Source of the DNA: JBBDYG01 sp040901765
GTDB lineage: Bacteria > Planctomycetota > Planctomycetia > Pirellulales > Lacipirellulaceae
Assembly: GCA_040901765.1 (NCBI GenBank)
Contig: JBBDYG010000124.1
Location: 164,743-228,742 of the forward strand
Direction: 5' to 3'
DNA length: 64,000 nucleotides
The notes beneath the pieces are model-generated. The model saw only the letters and a list, made by a program, of their open reading frames with translations, was not told the origin of the DNA and did no database searches. Each line of letters starts with the position of its first letter. Positions within the stretch are counted from its first letter, which is position 1. The translations under genes and the position numbers were made by a program. Shown here piece by piece: positions 24,255 to 33,700 of the stretch.

Positions 24255-24298
24255 ACGCTCCAGCGCTCCGCTCCGAGGACTCCGCGTCGCGGCTAACC
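24255..24298. repeat. Hairpin repeat, family E
   Basis: CGCTCCGCTCCGAGGACTCC followed by GCGTCGCGGCTAAC, the same family as the pair around the ACP gene. It is a single arm in the spacer between the PIN gene and the RNase HII-like gene. Confidence 0.5.
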
Positions 24299-24364
24299 CT
24301 TCCGCTCTTCGTTTTTCCTTCTGCCTTCTCACATCTGCCTTCGCCTTCTGCTACACTGCCCCGC

Positions 24365-25588
24365 ATGGCACTCCTGATCGGCGTCGACGAAGCGGGCTAC
24401 GGACCGAACCTCGGCCCGCTCGTGATCGCCGCCACAGCGTGGGAAATCGCGGATTGCGGATTGCGGATTGCGGATTATCCCTTTTCCAATCAGAAATCAT
24501 CAATCATAAATCATAAATCCCCTTCCCCGCCCGATCTCTACAAGCTGCTCCGCCGCGCGGTGACGCGCGCGCCCGACGGCAAGCGCGTCGCCATCGCCGA
24601 CTCCAAGGCGCTCTACAAACCAGCGATCGGCCTGATGCACTTGGAGTACGGCGTGCTCACTGCGCTCCGTTGCGGACGGGTGGCTGGGGTCGTAGCTCAG
24701 CGAAGCCCCCAGCGCGGCGCGATGAACGGAAACCCCCACCCTAACCCTCCCCCTCGGGGGGAGGGGACCAGACTGTCGTGGCTGTCCTTGGTGGAAACTC
24801 TGTGCGCCGACGCCGACGCGCGGCAGCGCGAGTTGCCCTGGCACGATGGCTTCGATTGCGACGTGCCATGTACGACCGAAAACGGTGAAGTGGAGAAAGC
24901 CAGCTCGCGGCTGACCAAGGCCATGGACTCCGTGGGAGTCCGGCTGCATTCGATCCGCGCGCGGCTTGTCTTCCCCTGCGAATTCAACGAGCTAGTCGAC
25001 CAGTACGGCAACAAGGCGTCCGCGCTCTCGGAAGTGACAATGCGCCTGGTCCGGGAAGTCGTCAACGATTGCGGATTGCGGATTGCGAATTGCGGATTGG
25101 AAAACACCCAATCCGCAATCCGAAATCCGAAATCCGAAATTCCTCCTCAATCCCAAATCCCAAATCCCAAATCCCAAATTTCACTGCCCTCTGCCTACTG
25201 CCCTCTGCCTACTTTTATCGTCTGCGACAAACACGGTGGCCGCAACCACTATGCCGCGCTCGTGCAGCAGCACTTTCCCGAGACGTGGGTCGAGACGCTG
25301 CACGAGAGCCGGGCCGCAAGCTGGTACCGCACCACCGGCGACGCGCCGCTCGAGTTCTGCTTCCGCATGGAAGGCGAATCGTTCCTGCCCGCGGCGCTGG
25401 CGTCGATGACCGCCAAGTACGTGCGGGAACTGGCGATGCGGGCGTTCAACCAATTCTGGTGCGCCCGCGTCAAAGACCTGCGCCCCACCGCCGGCTACCC
25501 CGGCGACGCCAAACGCTTCCGCACCGATATCGCCCACGAACAACGCCGCCTGGGGATTGCAGATCGCCTGCTGTGGCGAGAAAGGTAG
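24365..25588 (+). CDS. RNase HII-like protein carrying three repeat-derived insertions
   Basis: This 407-residue protein has the RNase HII opening GVDEAGYGPNLGPLVIAAT (acidic pair at residues 8-9), then IADSKALYKP (compare D-S-K-x-L in RNase HII), VCDKHGGRNHY and LASMTAKYVRELAMRAF (compare A-S-I-x-A-K-V-x-R-D; the last acid is E here). RNase HII removes ribonucleotides from RNA:DNA hybrids; this divergent branch may act differently. Three segments look inserted: residues 28-56 (heptamers), about 105-135 (hairpin plus G-rich tract) and about 235-283 (heptamers). They are made of the same repeat DNA found between genes, and the frame stays open through all of them. Without them the protein would be near 295 residues. 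Confidence 0.7.
   Translation: MALLIGVDEAGYGPNLGPLVIAATAWEIADCGLRIADYPFSNQKSSIINHKSPSPPDLYKLLRRAVTRAPDGKRVAIADSKALYKPAIGLMHLEYGVLTALRCGRVAGVVAQRSPQRGAMNGNPHPNPPPRGEGTRLSWLSLVETLCADADARQRELPWHDGFDCDVPCTTENGEVEKASSRLTKAMDSVGVRLHSIRARLVFPCEFNELVDQYGNKASALSEVTMRLVREVVNDCGLRIANCGLENTQSAIRNPKSEIPPQSQIPNPKSQISLPSAYCPLPTFIVCDKHGGRNHYAALVQQHFPETWVETLHESRAASWYRTTGDAPLEFCFRMEGESFLPAALASMTAKYVRELAMRAFNQFWCARVKDLRPTAGYPGDAKRFRTDIAHEQRRLGIADRLLWRER
24446..24530. repeat. Heptamer tract 1 in the RNase HII-like gene
   Basis: GATTGCG repeats (24452-24474) followed by AATCATA-type repeats (24487-24519). The coded peptide contains DCGLRIAD and SSIINHKS, phrases that arise only from the repeat. Confidence 0.8.
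24682..24767. repeat. Composite hairpin/G-rich insert in the RNase HII-like gene
   Basis: GGCTGGGGTCGTAGCTCAGC through GAAGCCCCCAGC (24682-24713) is a hairpin, followed at 24733-24767 by a C-rich tract that can form a G-quadruplex on the minus strand. The same composite, in the same reading frame, is in the PVC cytochrome gene at 33078-33162 (VAGVVAQRSPQ here, VAGVAAQRSPQ there). Confidence 0.8.
25068..25213. repeat. Heptamer tract 2 in the RNase HII-like gene
   Basis: Four heptamer types in a row: GATTGCG (25068-25098), AATCCGA (25110-25140), AATCCCA (25149-25180) and CTGCCCT/CTGCCTA (25184-25213). The first two are near inverses of each other. The frame reads through all four. Confidence 0.8.
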
Positions 25589-25847
25589 GATTGATGATTG
25601 CTGATTTATGATTGATGATTGAAATGGGTGAGTTCAAACTTCAAATGCAACAAGCCAAACGCCCTGGATTTGAAGGGGTTTTCGACGTTTGTTCACGATT
25701 CCCCGAAAATTCTAGAGCCGAACTGCTAGCAGCTTCGAAAATCAGCCCGCGACTCAGCCTCAAAGTTGTCGCATTTGAAGTTTGACATCACCAATGCGTG
25801 AGACGTTTCCCCTCCTCCAATCAGCAATCATAAATCACCAATCATCA
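25589..25847. repeat. Heptamer-flanked spacer before sixA
   Basis: GATTGATGATTGCTG-type repeats (25591-25621) and their inverse AATCAGCAATC through ATCATCAATG (25819-25850) bracket about 200 bp. The inner part contains a near-duplicate, CTTCAAATGCAACAAG and inverse TCGCATTTGAAGTTTG. No gene is visible. Confidence 0.6.
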
Positions 25848-26336
25848 ATGCATTTATACGTCGCCCGTCACGCTTGGGCCGGTCACTTCGGCGACCCCGG
25901 TTGGCCCGATGACTCGCTTCGCGAGCTAATGCCCGACGGGATCGAGCGGTACTCGCGCGTCGTGCAAACCCTCGCCGAGCGCGGCTTCGCGCCGCGGCGC
26001 ATCGCCACGAGCCCCTACGCCCGCTGTCGCCAGACGGCCGACCTGATCGCTAAATACACCGACCACCGGCCCGAGGTGGAAGAGCTTGATGCGCTGGAGC
26101 CCGGTGCTGACCTCTCGGCGCTCCTCAAATGGACCCGCGAGCAAGAAGACGCCGACGCCTGCTGGGTCGGCCACAACCCCGATATGGAGCGCCTCACCGC
26201 GGCGCTCATCTCCGACCGTGAAGCCGCAATCCGCTTCGCCAAAGGGGCGGTGGCCGCGGTGCGGTTCGATGGGCGGATTGAAGCGGGGGCGGGGGAACTG
26301 TGTTGGCTCGTGACGGCGAAGGCGCTGGGGGTTTAG
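25848..26336 (+). CDS. sixA: SixA-type phosphohistidine phosphatase (histidine phosphatase family)
   Basis: The 162-residue protein belongs to the RHG phosphatase superfamily: VARHAWAG replaces the usual RHG at residues 5-12 and keeps the catalytic histidine; SPYARCRQTADL supplies the phosphate-binding arginine; VGHNPDMERL holds the second histidine. The small size fits SixA, which removes phosphate from histidine-containing phosphotransfer proteins. The first histidine triad reads R-H-A, as in other SixA proteins. The ATG at 25848 is chosen because the upstream in-frame codons are repeat DNA. It converges with the PEP-CTERM gene, the two stops overlapping by 4 bp. Confidence 0.8.
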   Translation: MHLYVARHAWAGHFGDPGWPDDSLRELMPDGIERYSRVVQTLAERGFAPRRIATSPYARCRQTADLIAKYTDHRPEVEELDALEPGADLSALLKWTREQEDADACWVGHNPDMERLTAALISDREAAIRFAKGAVAAVRFDGRIEAGAGELCWLVTAKALGV

Positions 26337-27655
26337 CGCCTGCAATGTCGCGTCCACATGGCCATACCGATGAGGCCGATTGTGAGCAAGGCGGCCGTCG
26401 CGGGTTCGGGGATTGCGATTACTTTGAACTGAATCAGTTGCGCGAAGTGAGGCTGGTTACCAATTGCTAGCATCTCCGTCACGACCGTCATTTTTTTCGT
26501 AAGTCCCTCAAGCGAACCGGTGGCTCGAAGCGGAAATCCAAATTCCAGTTCAAAGGTTTCATTTCGGGCCACTCCTGGCATGTGATCAATAAACACCTGC
26601 TCGAAGCCGTTAGTCATGTACAACGAAATTGCGTTTGACCCGAACACAATCTGACTGAGTGGCGATGAAGCCGCATGCACGCCTGGTGCAATCCAATGCC
26701 CGGGCGATACTACTTCAACATCAAACTGAATCACCATACGTGCCGATTCATAGTCAGCCGAAGTTAAGAAAGGTCCATATGGAAACGTCACTGGACCTTG
26801 GGATGGATCAAATGATTGGAAAATCGAACAAAACCAATTGCCGCACGGGCCCATGTGCGTAACAGGAATATTCACCGGTGGTGGTATATCGCCGGATTCC
26901 GGCCTATACAGTTGGAAATTTGAGTATCGTAAATCGCCGAAGACGCCCGACCAATTTGAATCGGTTAGATCGATCGCATCCGCTGGAATCGGCTGCGGGA
27001 CCGGCGGCGGCGGATACCCCGGCTGAATCAGCGCCGCCTCTTCCAGCGTCACTCCGGCCGTCAGCGCCCACGCCGCCACTGAGCTATCTTTCGCGTCCGG
27101 CACGTAAACCAGATTATTGGTTGCCTGAATCTCCGCGACCTCTTCTTCCAGTCCGGCGAGTCTCATCAGGTGCCCCACGGCGCACGCCGTGTCGTGGTTG
27201 TCGACGAAGATTGGCACCGCCTGGTCGGCATGGCCTTCGTTCTGTGGGAACAGACCGCGGTCGCGATACGCGCGGAGCCGCTCGATCTGAAGCTCGCGGC
27301 TGGCGAGTAGTTCCTCGCGATGCCGCTGGCGCTCGGCGGGCGACCATTGTCTACGTTGTGATGCTTCCAGCCGATAGAGCGCCACTTCAATCGCTTCGGG
27401 CGTGTTGCATTCGAGCAGCGCCAGCACCGCGTTGAAGTGCCGCCGGAGTTCGGCTTGATGTGCCGCAGCGGAATGGCCGCGGTAGCTCGTGACGCCTTCG
27501 CGCATCAGAAACGCGCTGCGCAGATCGTGCAGCCGAACAACGCGCACCTCCTCGCGCTTCGGCCGGTCGGATTCCCCACCGCCGCCGAACCAACAGACCT
27601 GCATCGACCATACGGCCAGCGACAACGCCAACCGGCTCCGGCAAGTGCCTTGCAT
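26333..27655 (-). CDS. Secreted protein with PEP-CTERM sorting tail
   Basis: A 440-residue protein. The end, IPEPATAALLTIGLIGMAMW then RHCRR, is a textbook PEP-CTERM signal: Pro-Glu-Pro, one transmembrane helix and a basic tail, recognised by exosortase and linked to surface or exopolysaccharide export. The N terminus has a weak signal peptide. Residues about 50-200 form a charged helical domain with FVDNHDTACAVGHLMRLAG, a motif I recognise only as recurring in uncharacterised proteins. The middle and C-terminal part looks beta-rich. No exosortase gene is present in the window. Confidence 0.75.
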   Translation of the reverse strand: MQGTCRSRLALSLAVWSMQVCWFGGGGESDRPKREEVRVVRLHDLRSAFLMREGVTSYRGHSAAAHQAELRRHFNAVLALLECNTPEAIEVALYRLEASQRRQWSPAERQRHREELLASRELQIERLRAYRDRGLFPQNEGHADQAVPIFVDNHDTACAVGHLMRLAGLEEEVAEIQATNNLVYVPDAKDSSVAAWALTAGVTLEEAALIQPGYPPPPVPQPIPADAIDLTDSNWSGVFGDLRYSNFQLYRPESGDIPPPVNIPVTHMGPCGNWFCSIFQSFDPSQGPVTFPYGPFLTSADYESARMVIQFDVEVVSPGHWIAPGVHAASSPLSQIVFGSNAISLYMTNGFEQVFIDHMPGVARNETFELEFGFPLRATGSLEGLTKKMTVVTEMLAIGNQPHFAQLIQFKVIAIPEPATAALLTIGLIGMAMWTRHCRR

Positions 27656-27775
27656 GTGACGGTCTCCTCAAAGTTCCCGCGGTCCCGGCAGCAAACCCCT
27701 TCGCCGCCATTTCCCAACCCGCCCCGAGTATACCCGCAAAAGATGAGAATCGGCAAACATTTTCTGGACCGATGC

Positions 27776-27872
27776 GAGAAACCGCTAAACCGACGCTAAT
27801 GAACGCTAATCTCAAACACAATAATTATTCTCTTCAATCATTAGCGCCGATTAGCGTCCATCAGCGGTTCAA
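27776..27872. repeat. CGCTAAT-type phased repeat, inverted pair
   Basis: CGCTAAACCGA/CGCTAATGAA/CGCTAATC (27781-27810) is followed by ATTAGCGCCG/ATTAGCGTCC/ATCAGCGG (27840-27868). The arms can pair across an AT-rich loop of about 30 bases. This is the main content of the 417-bp spacer 27656-28072. Confidence 0.7.
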
Positions 27873-28017
27873 ACTTTTCCTTATCCGTCTTCAGTCCAGC
27901 CAATCGTGCCAGCACCGTGGCCACAATAAGCAACGCTCGGTAGAGCCGACTCATGTGTTTCACCCATCGTGTGCAACCACGGCCAATCCGCTAAAATGCC
28001 GTCATCCATTTTACTAC

Positions 28018-28056
28018 TTTTCATCTGCGACCATCTGCGTTCATCTGCGGATAAGC
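28018..28056. repeat. ATCTGCG-type phased repeat
   Basis: ATCTGCGACC/ATCTGCGTTC/ATCTGCGG at exact 10-bp spacing lies just before the ribosome site of the next gene. Only one arm is present. Confidence 0.65.
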
Positions 28057-28072
28057 AATTCAAGGAATCTTC

Positions 28073-29701
28073 ATGCCCCGGACGGCGAGTTTCGATGCGG
28101 TAATTATCGGCGGCGGGCACAATGGCCTCGTGTGTGCCGACTATTTGGCGAAGGCGGGCAAGCGGGTCTGCGTGCTCGAACGACGGCACGTGCTGGGCGG
28201 CTGTGCCACGACCGAAGAACTGTGGCCCGGCTACAAAGTCTCCACCGCCGCCTACGTGATCAGCCTGTTTTTGCCGCAGATTATCCACGACCTGCGGCTC
28301 AAGCATCACGGGCTGGAAATCTTGCCGCGGTCGCCGTCGTCGTTCACGCCGTTGCTCGATGGCCGCAGCCTGTTGCTCGGCCCCGACAAGGCGCTCTGCC
28401 AACGCGAAATAGGAAAATTCAGCACCGACGACGCGGCCGCCTATCCGCGCTACGAAGGGCTGCTGGAGCGGATCGCCAAGGCGCTCGAACCGGTGCTCAG
28501 CGAGGCCGCGCCCGATCCCCTGCCGATGCCGAGTGACTGGCGGAAGGTCGGCATCGGCAAGAAGATGCGCGACACGAAAAAGATGTGGAACCTGTATCAA
28601 GCGATGGCCCAGCTTGGCAACGACCTGCCCGCGGCGATGGAACTCTTGAGCGGCGCGGCCCGGCCGATCCTCGACCGCTGGTTCAAGACCGACGTGCTCA
28701 AGGCGACGCTCGCCACCGATGCGATCATCGGCGCGTTCGTGTCGATCAGCTCGCCCGGCAGCGCCTACGTGTTGCTGCATCACGTGATGGGCGAGGCGGG
28801 CGGCGCGCGGGGCGTGTGGGGCTACGTCCGCGGCGGCATGGGCGGCTTGGCCGACGCGCTCGCCAAAGTCGGCAAGGAAATGGGCGTCGAAATCTGGCGC
28901 GAATCGCCCGTGCGGATGATTCATACTCACGACGGCCGGGTGCGCGGCGTGAGCTTGGCCGACGGTTCGCACATCGACGCACCGATCGTGGCATCGAGCG
29001 TTGATGCCCATCTCACGTTCGAGAAACTGCTCGACCCCAGCGTGCTGCCCGACGGGTTCCGCGAGGCGGTGGGCAATATCGACTACGCCTCGGCGTCAAT
29101 GAAGATCAACGTCGCGCTCGCCGAGCCGCCGAAGTTCACCTGTATGCCGGAGGGCGGCGTCGGCCCGCACCACCACGGCACGATGCACATTGGCCCGTCG
29201 CTCGAATACCTGGAGCGCGCCTACGACGACGCGAAGTATGGCCAACCGAGCGAGCACCCCATCCTAGAAATGACGATGGCCAGCGCAGTCGACAACACAA
29301 TCGCCCCGCCCGGCAAGCACATCCTGAGCATGTTCGTGCAGTACGCGCCGTACAAGCTCGCCGAGGGAACGTGGGACGACATCAAGGACGACTTCGCCGA
29401 CCACTGCATCAACGAGCTGGCGAAATATGCGCCGAACGTGCCCGCGGCAATTGAGCATCGCCAGGTGCTCAGCCCGGTCGATTTGGAACGGGTCTACGGG
29501 CTCACGGGTGGCAACATCATGCAAGGCGCGATGAACGCCAACCAACTGTTCTGCTTCCGCCCGGTCCCCGGCTGGGCCGACCACCGCACGCCGATCGAGG
29601 GCCTCTACCTCTGCGGCGCCGCCAGCCACCCCGGCGGCGGAGTCCTCGGCGCCTGCGGCAAAAACGCCGCCGACGAAATCCTCCGCGACTACCGCTGGTG
29701 A
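28073..29701 (+). CDS. FAD-dependent phytoene desaturase-like oxidoreductase
   Basis: The 542-residue protein has an N-terminal dinucleotide-binding motif VIIGGGHNGLVCADYLAKAG (residues 11-30) leading to VLERRHVLGGCATTEEL, the typical opening of the CrtI/PYROXD2 group. The C-terminal GLYLCGAASHPGGGVLGACG closes the FAD site. Family members oxidise or isomerise polyenes or other lipids; the PYROXD2-like branch, to which length and C-terminal motif point, has no settled substrate. Carotenoid pathway genes are not adjacent, so the carotenoid role is uncertain. The ATG at 28073 follows AAGGAA. It is monocistronic, flanked on both sides by phased repeats. Confidence 0.85.
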   Translation: MPRTASFDAVIIGGGHNGLVCADYLAKAGKRVCVLERRHVLGGCATTEELWPGYKVSTAAYVISLFLPQIIHDLRLKHHGLEILPRSPSSFTPLLDGRSLLLGPDKALCQREIGKFSTDDAAAYPRYEGLLERIAKALEPVLSEAAPDPLPMPSDWRKVGIGKKMRDTKKMWNLYQAMAQLGNDLPAAMELLSGAARPILDRWFKTDVLKATLATDAIIGAFVSISSPGSAYVLLHHVMGEAGGARGVWGYVRGGMGGLADALAKVGKEMGVEIWRESPVRMIHTHDGRVRGVSLADGSHIDAPIVASSVDAHLTFEKLLDPSVLPDGFREAVGNIDYASASMKINVALAEPPKFTCMPEGGVGPHHHGTMHIGPSLEYLERAYDDAKYGQPSEHPILEMTMASAVDNTIAPPGKHILSMFVQYAPYKLAEGTWDDIKDDFADHCINELAKYAPNVPAAIEHRQVLSPVDLERVYGLTGGNIMQGAMNANQLFCFRPVPGWADHRTPIEGLYLCGAASHPGGGVLGACGKNAADEILRDYRW

Positions 29702-29721
29702 TGACCGTAAAATGAGATAGG

Positions 29722-29848
29722 AGAACCGCTGATAAACGCTAATCGACGCTAATAAAATTCGCATTGGTCTTTATTAGCGTTCGATCAGCGTCCATTAGCG
29801 GTTCGTCTTTTCTTATCCGTGTCACATCCGTGTTTTGTCCGTGGCTAG
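29722..29848. repeat. CGCTAAT and ATCCGTG phased repeats
   Basis: CGCTGATAAA/CGCTAATCGA/CGCTAATAA (29727-29754) pairs with TTAGCGTTCGA/TCAGCGTCCA/TTAGCGG (29774-29801), and ATCCGTGTCAC/ATCCGTGTTT/TGTCCGTGG follows (29816-29845). They fill the spacer between two convergent genes. Confidence 0.7.
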
Positions 29849-30510
29849 CCATCTTTCTTCAACTTGCGCAGCCTGATGTTGCGGTACTCGATCTCGGCGC
29901 CTTCCGATTGCAGCGCGATCGCGCCTTTTGTTTCGCTCGAGTTGGTGCAGTGGTTCACCAGCTCGCCGTTCACTTTCACGGTCACGTCGCTGCCGTCGGC
30001 GGTGATTTCGATCGTGTTCCACTCGCCGGGTGGTTTTTCGCTATCGTCGGTCAGGTTGAGATGCCGCCGGTCTTTGCGGCGTTTTTCGGTGTCTTCGATT
30101 TCGATGGTGGTGCCGATGATCCAGAAGTCGCCGGCGTCGCCGTTGCCGAGTTGCACTTCCAGCGACTTCGGCCAGATGCCGAGCGCCCGCGGCGTCGAGC
30201 TATGAATCAGCACGCCATTGTTGCCCGGCTTGCCGGGCCAGCGCCAGTCGAGCGTGAGCACGTAGTCTGCGAAGTCGTTTTGCTTCGTAACCAAATACCC
30301 GGCCGGCACGCCCTTGCAAACGAGCACGCCGTCGCGCACCGACCACACCGCGTCAATCGGCACATCGGGGTCAGTTAATTCGTACGTCCAACCCTCCAAA
30401 TCGCGACCGTTGAAAAGTTCAACCTCGTCCGCTACTTCTTTAGCCAACGCGCCTGCACAAGTTAGGAGAAGGAAAGACACGATGCCGACGTAGCAGAATG
30501 TGCGCAACAT
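29845..30510 (-). CDS. Secreted DUF1080 (3-keto-disaccharide hydrolase-like) protein
   Basis: A 221-residue protein with a signal peptide (MLRTFCYVGIVSFLLLTCAGALA) and the DUF1080 jelly-roll: ELFNGRDLEGWTYE at the start, VWSVRDGVLVCKG, GNNGVLIHSS, and the C-terminal GAIALQSEGAEIEYRNIRLRKL. DUF1080 proteins are greatly expanded in planctomycetes; some are glycoside hydrolases or 3-keto-sugar lyases/hydrolases and others only bind. Complete at normal length. It is divergent from the cytochrome gene at 30772. Confidence 0.88.
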   Translation of the reverse strand: MLRTFCYVGIVSFLLLTCAGALAKEVADEVELFNGRDLEGWTYELTDPDVPIDAVWSVRDGVLVCKGVPAGYLVTKQNDFADYVLTLDWRWPGKPGNNGVLIHSSTPRALGIWPKSLEVQLGNGDAGDFWIIGTTIEIEDTEKRRKDRRHLNLTDDSEKPPGEWNTIEITADGSDVTVKVNGELVNHCTNSSETKGAIALQSEGAEIEYRNIRLRKLKKDG

Positions 30511-30542
30511 GAGAGTATCTGGCTTCGGTTAGAGTTCGTGAT

Positions 30543-30618
30543 TGTCCGCAGATGACACAGATGTTCGCAGATTCAATTGGTCCTCATCTGCGGTCATCGG
30601 CGTAAATCTGTGGACAAA
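30543..30618. repeat. CAGATG-type phased repeat, inverted pair
   Basis: CGCAGATGA/CACAGATGTT/CGCAGAT (30547-30572) and its inverse ATCTGCGGTC/ATCGGCGTAA/ATCTGTGG (30586-30613) face each other in the promoter region between two divergent genes. The rest of 30619-30771 shows nothing recognisable. Confidence 0.7.
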
Positions 30619-30771
30619 TGATTCGCTGGACCAACACTAATCTAATCAATTCGACAGCCCCCGGCAAACAATCGAGTCCAACCCAGCGATCCAGCGTCAG
30701 GTTGCATTCGAGCGGGCGCAATAGTACCGTAAATCCAGACTAATCATCCCTTTGCCGCGACCGAAACACCT

Positions 30772-33700
30772 ATGTTTGAGCGACTTCGAATCCACTGCGC
30801 CTGGGCGATCCTGCTGCTGCCGGCCGTATCGCCAGCCATCGCCGCCGAGCCGCCCCGCTGGGCCGACGCGAAGCTCCCTGTAAAGGACGGCCTGGCCGTG
30901 TGGCTCGACGCCGCAGCGCAGAACGCCGCGCGGAAGGGACGCAACGAGCCGCCGATCGCGAACGACGCACCGCTCGCCGAATGGCTCGACGCATCGGGAG
31001 CCGAGTTAAATCTAACTCAGCCCGATGCTAAGCTCCAGCCGCGGCTACAACTCGTCGGCGACGTCGCGCTCGTTTCCTTCGACGCCGGGGGCGCGCATCT
31101 CTCGGCCGACAAGCTTGGCCAGCAGTTCGACAATTTAACGGTGTTCCTCGTCACCGCGCCCTACAGCAACGAGGGAAACTTCCGCGGCATGATCAGCATC
31201 CGCGCTGCGGGCGGCAACGACTACACCACGGGCATCAATATCGACCAAGGCCCCAATCCCACCGCACGATTCGATACGATCAACGTCGAAGGCGCCGGCT
31301 TCGGCGGCGTGCAAAACCTATTCACTCAGCCGGGCGAATTTGCTCGCCTCCGCCGCTTGTGCCTCACGTCGTCCGTCGGCAAACAGGGCGTCGCCCTCCG
31401 GGTCGACGGCGAACCAAACGGAAAGCGCGATCGCGCCGCGGGAAAAATGAGGATGAATCAATTAGTAGTCGGCGCCCGCATCTACGGCGGCGGAGAACAG
31501 CCGCAGGGCTTTTACGCTGGCGCGATTGCGGAGGTGCTGATCTACGATCGCGTCCTCAGCGACACGGAGCGCGCCGCGGTCGATGGTTATCTTGCCGCCA
31601 AATACTCGGGCATCGAAACCGTCCCTCCGCCGAGCGGCGGCGCGCGGCCGATCGCGCGCGTCCCCAATCCGCCCGACGTGCAGATGCACGTGCCGGGCTT
31701 CACCGTCCGCGAGTTGCCGCTGGAACTGCCCAACATCAACAACGTGCAATATCGCCCCGACGGCAAGCTCGTGGCGGTCGCCTACAACGGCAACGTTTAT
31801 CTGCTCACCGACACCGACAACGATGGCCTCGAAGACCACGCGGAATTGTTCTTCGAGAACAAGGGCGACATCCGCAGCCCCATCGGCATGGACCTCACGC
31901 CGCCCAACTACGAGCGCGGCCAAGGCGTCTTCGTCGCCACCAAGAGCAGCTTCGTGCTGATCGCCGACGCCGACGGCGACGACCAAGCCGAAAAACCGAT
32001 CGTCATCGCCACCGGCTGGCCCGAGTCGTTCCACAACGTCGACGCCCTCGGCGTGGCCGTCGATCCCCGCGACCATGCCGTCTACTTCGGCTTGGGTACG
32101 CCCAACTTCGCCGATGCCTACGTGCGAACGCCCGAGGGCAAATCGCTGTACAAGCTCGACGGCGAAAAGGGGACCATCATGCGCGTCGCGCCCGACCTCA
32201 AATCACGCGAAATCGTCGCCACCGGCATCCGCTTTCCTGTGGCGCTTCGTTTCAACCCCCGCGGTGACCTCTTCTGCACTGATCAGGAAGGCGCCACCTG
32301 GCTGGCCAACGGAAATCCGTTCGACGAATTGTTGCATATCGAGAAAGGCCGGCACTACGGGTTTCCGCCCCGACACCCGCGACATTTGCCCGACGTGATC
32401 GATGAGCCAAGCGTGTTCGATTATCGCCCGCAGCATCAATGCGCATGCGGATTGAATTTCAATGAACCGACCATTGACGGCACGTTCTTCGGTCCCGATT
32501 GGTGGCGCGGGGACGCAATCGTCACCGGCTACTCGCGCGGCAAGCTCTACCGCACGAAGCTCGCTCGCACCGCCAGCGGATACGTCGCGCAGAACCAACT
32601 CATCGGCACGATGCGCATGATGCCGCCCGACGCCTGCGTCGCGCCCGATCACTCGCTCGTCGTTGCCGCCCACAGCGGCGGTCCCGATTGGGGCAGCGGT
32701 CCCGGCGGAATGGGCAAGCTCTACAAAATCGAGCACGCCGACCGCGAAGCGCCCGCCCCAGCGCTCGTCTGGGCGCAAACGCCCCACGAGGTCCGCATCG
32801 CGTTCGACCGTCCGCTTGATCCCGCGACGCTCAAGGAACTCGCGTCGCGGATCGCGATCAGCGGCGGCGAATACGCCGACGCCGCGGAACGATTCGAATC
32901 GGTTCGTCCCGGTTATGCCGTGGTCGAGCGCCAACTTCGTTCCCAGCGAATTCCAATCGACGTCTATAACGTGCAACTGACCGCCGACCGCCGCACGCTG
33001 ATCCTCTCCACTGCCCCCCATTCGGCGGCGGTAACCTACGCCGCCGCACTCCCGGGCTTGGCTCCTAAAGAAGGGGTGGCTGGGGTCGCAGCGCAGCGAA
33101 GCCCCCAGCAAGAAACTTCTCCGTCCCCCTCCCCCCTGCGGGGAGGGGCTAGGGGAGGGGGTAGCGCCCCAGAGTTACCTCAACTCCCCGACGTCGACGT
33201 GCAATACGACCTCTGCGGCGTCGAAGCCACCTGGCATCCCGGCGGAGGCGAAGCCACCTGGCAAGGCTGGCTACCCCATCTCGAGACGAACGTCGCCCGC
33301 GATTTCACCCAACGCAGTGCCGATCACGATGCACTGTGGTCGGGACTCGACGAGGATGGAGTTCTCACGCTCCGCACGTCGCTGAACCTCCGCGACATGC
33401 TCCGCCCCGCCGTGCAGCCGGGCGAGAAACTCGACTACGAGTGGCCCGCCGAAGTAGTCACGCTCACGCTCACCTCGAACTGCCCCATAGAGGCCACGCT
33501 CGACTCAGAACCCGCCGCGCGATCAAGACAAGACAACTCTTACACCGCTCAATTCACTCTGCCTGCCGGGGAGGATAAAACGCGGAACTATTCATTGAAA
33601 GTTGCAGTCATAAAAGATCCCAAGCGGAATGAGATAGATCGTCCTGACCGCTTGTCGTTGACCATCCACTACCACACCGCCGAAGACCCCCGTCCCCGCG

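Noticed and set aside
25107..25213. CRISPR-like array
   Set aside because: The units are heptamers without spacers of constant length, and the tract is translated; no cas genes nearby.
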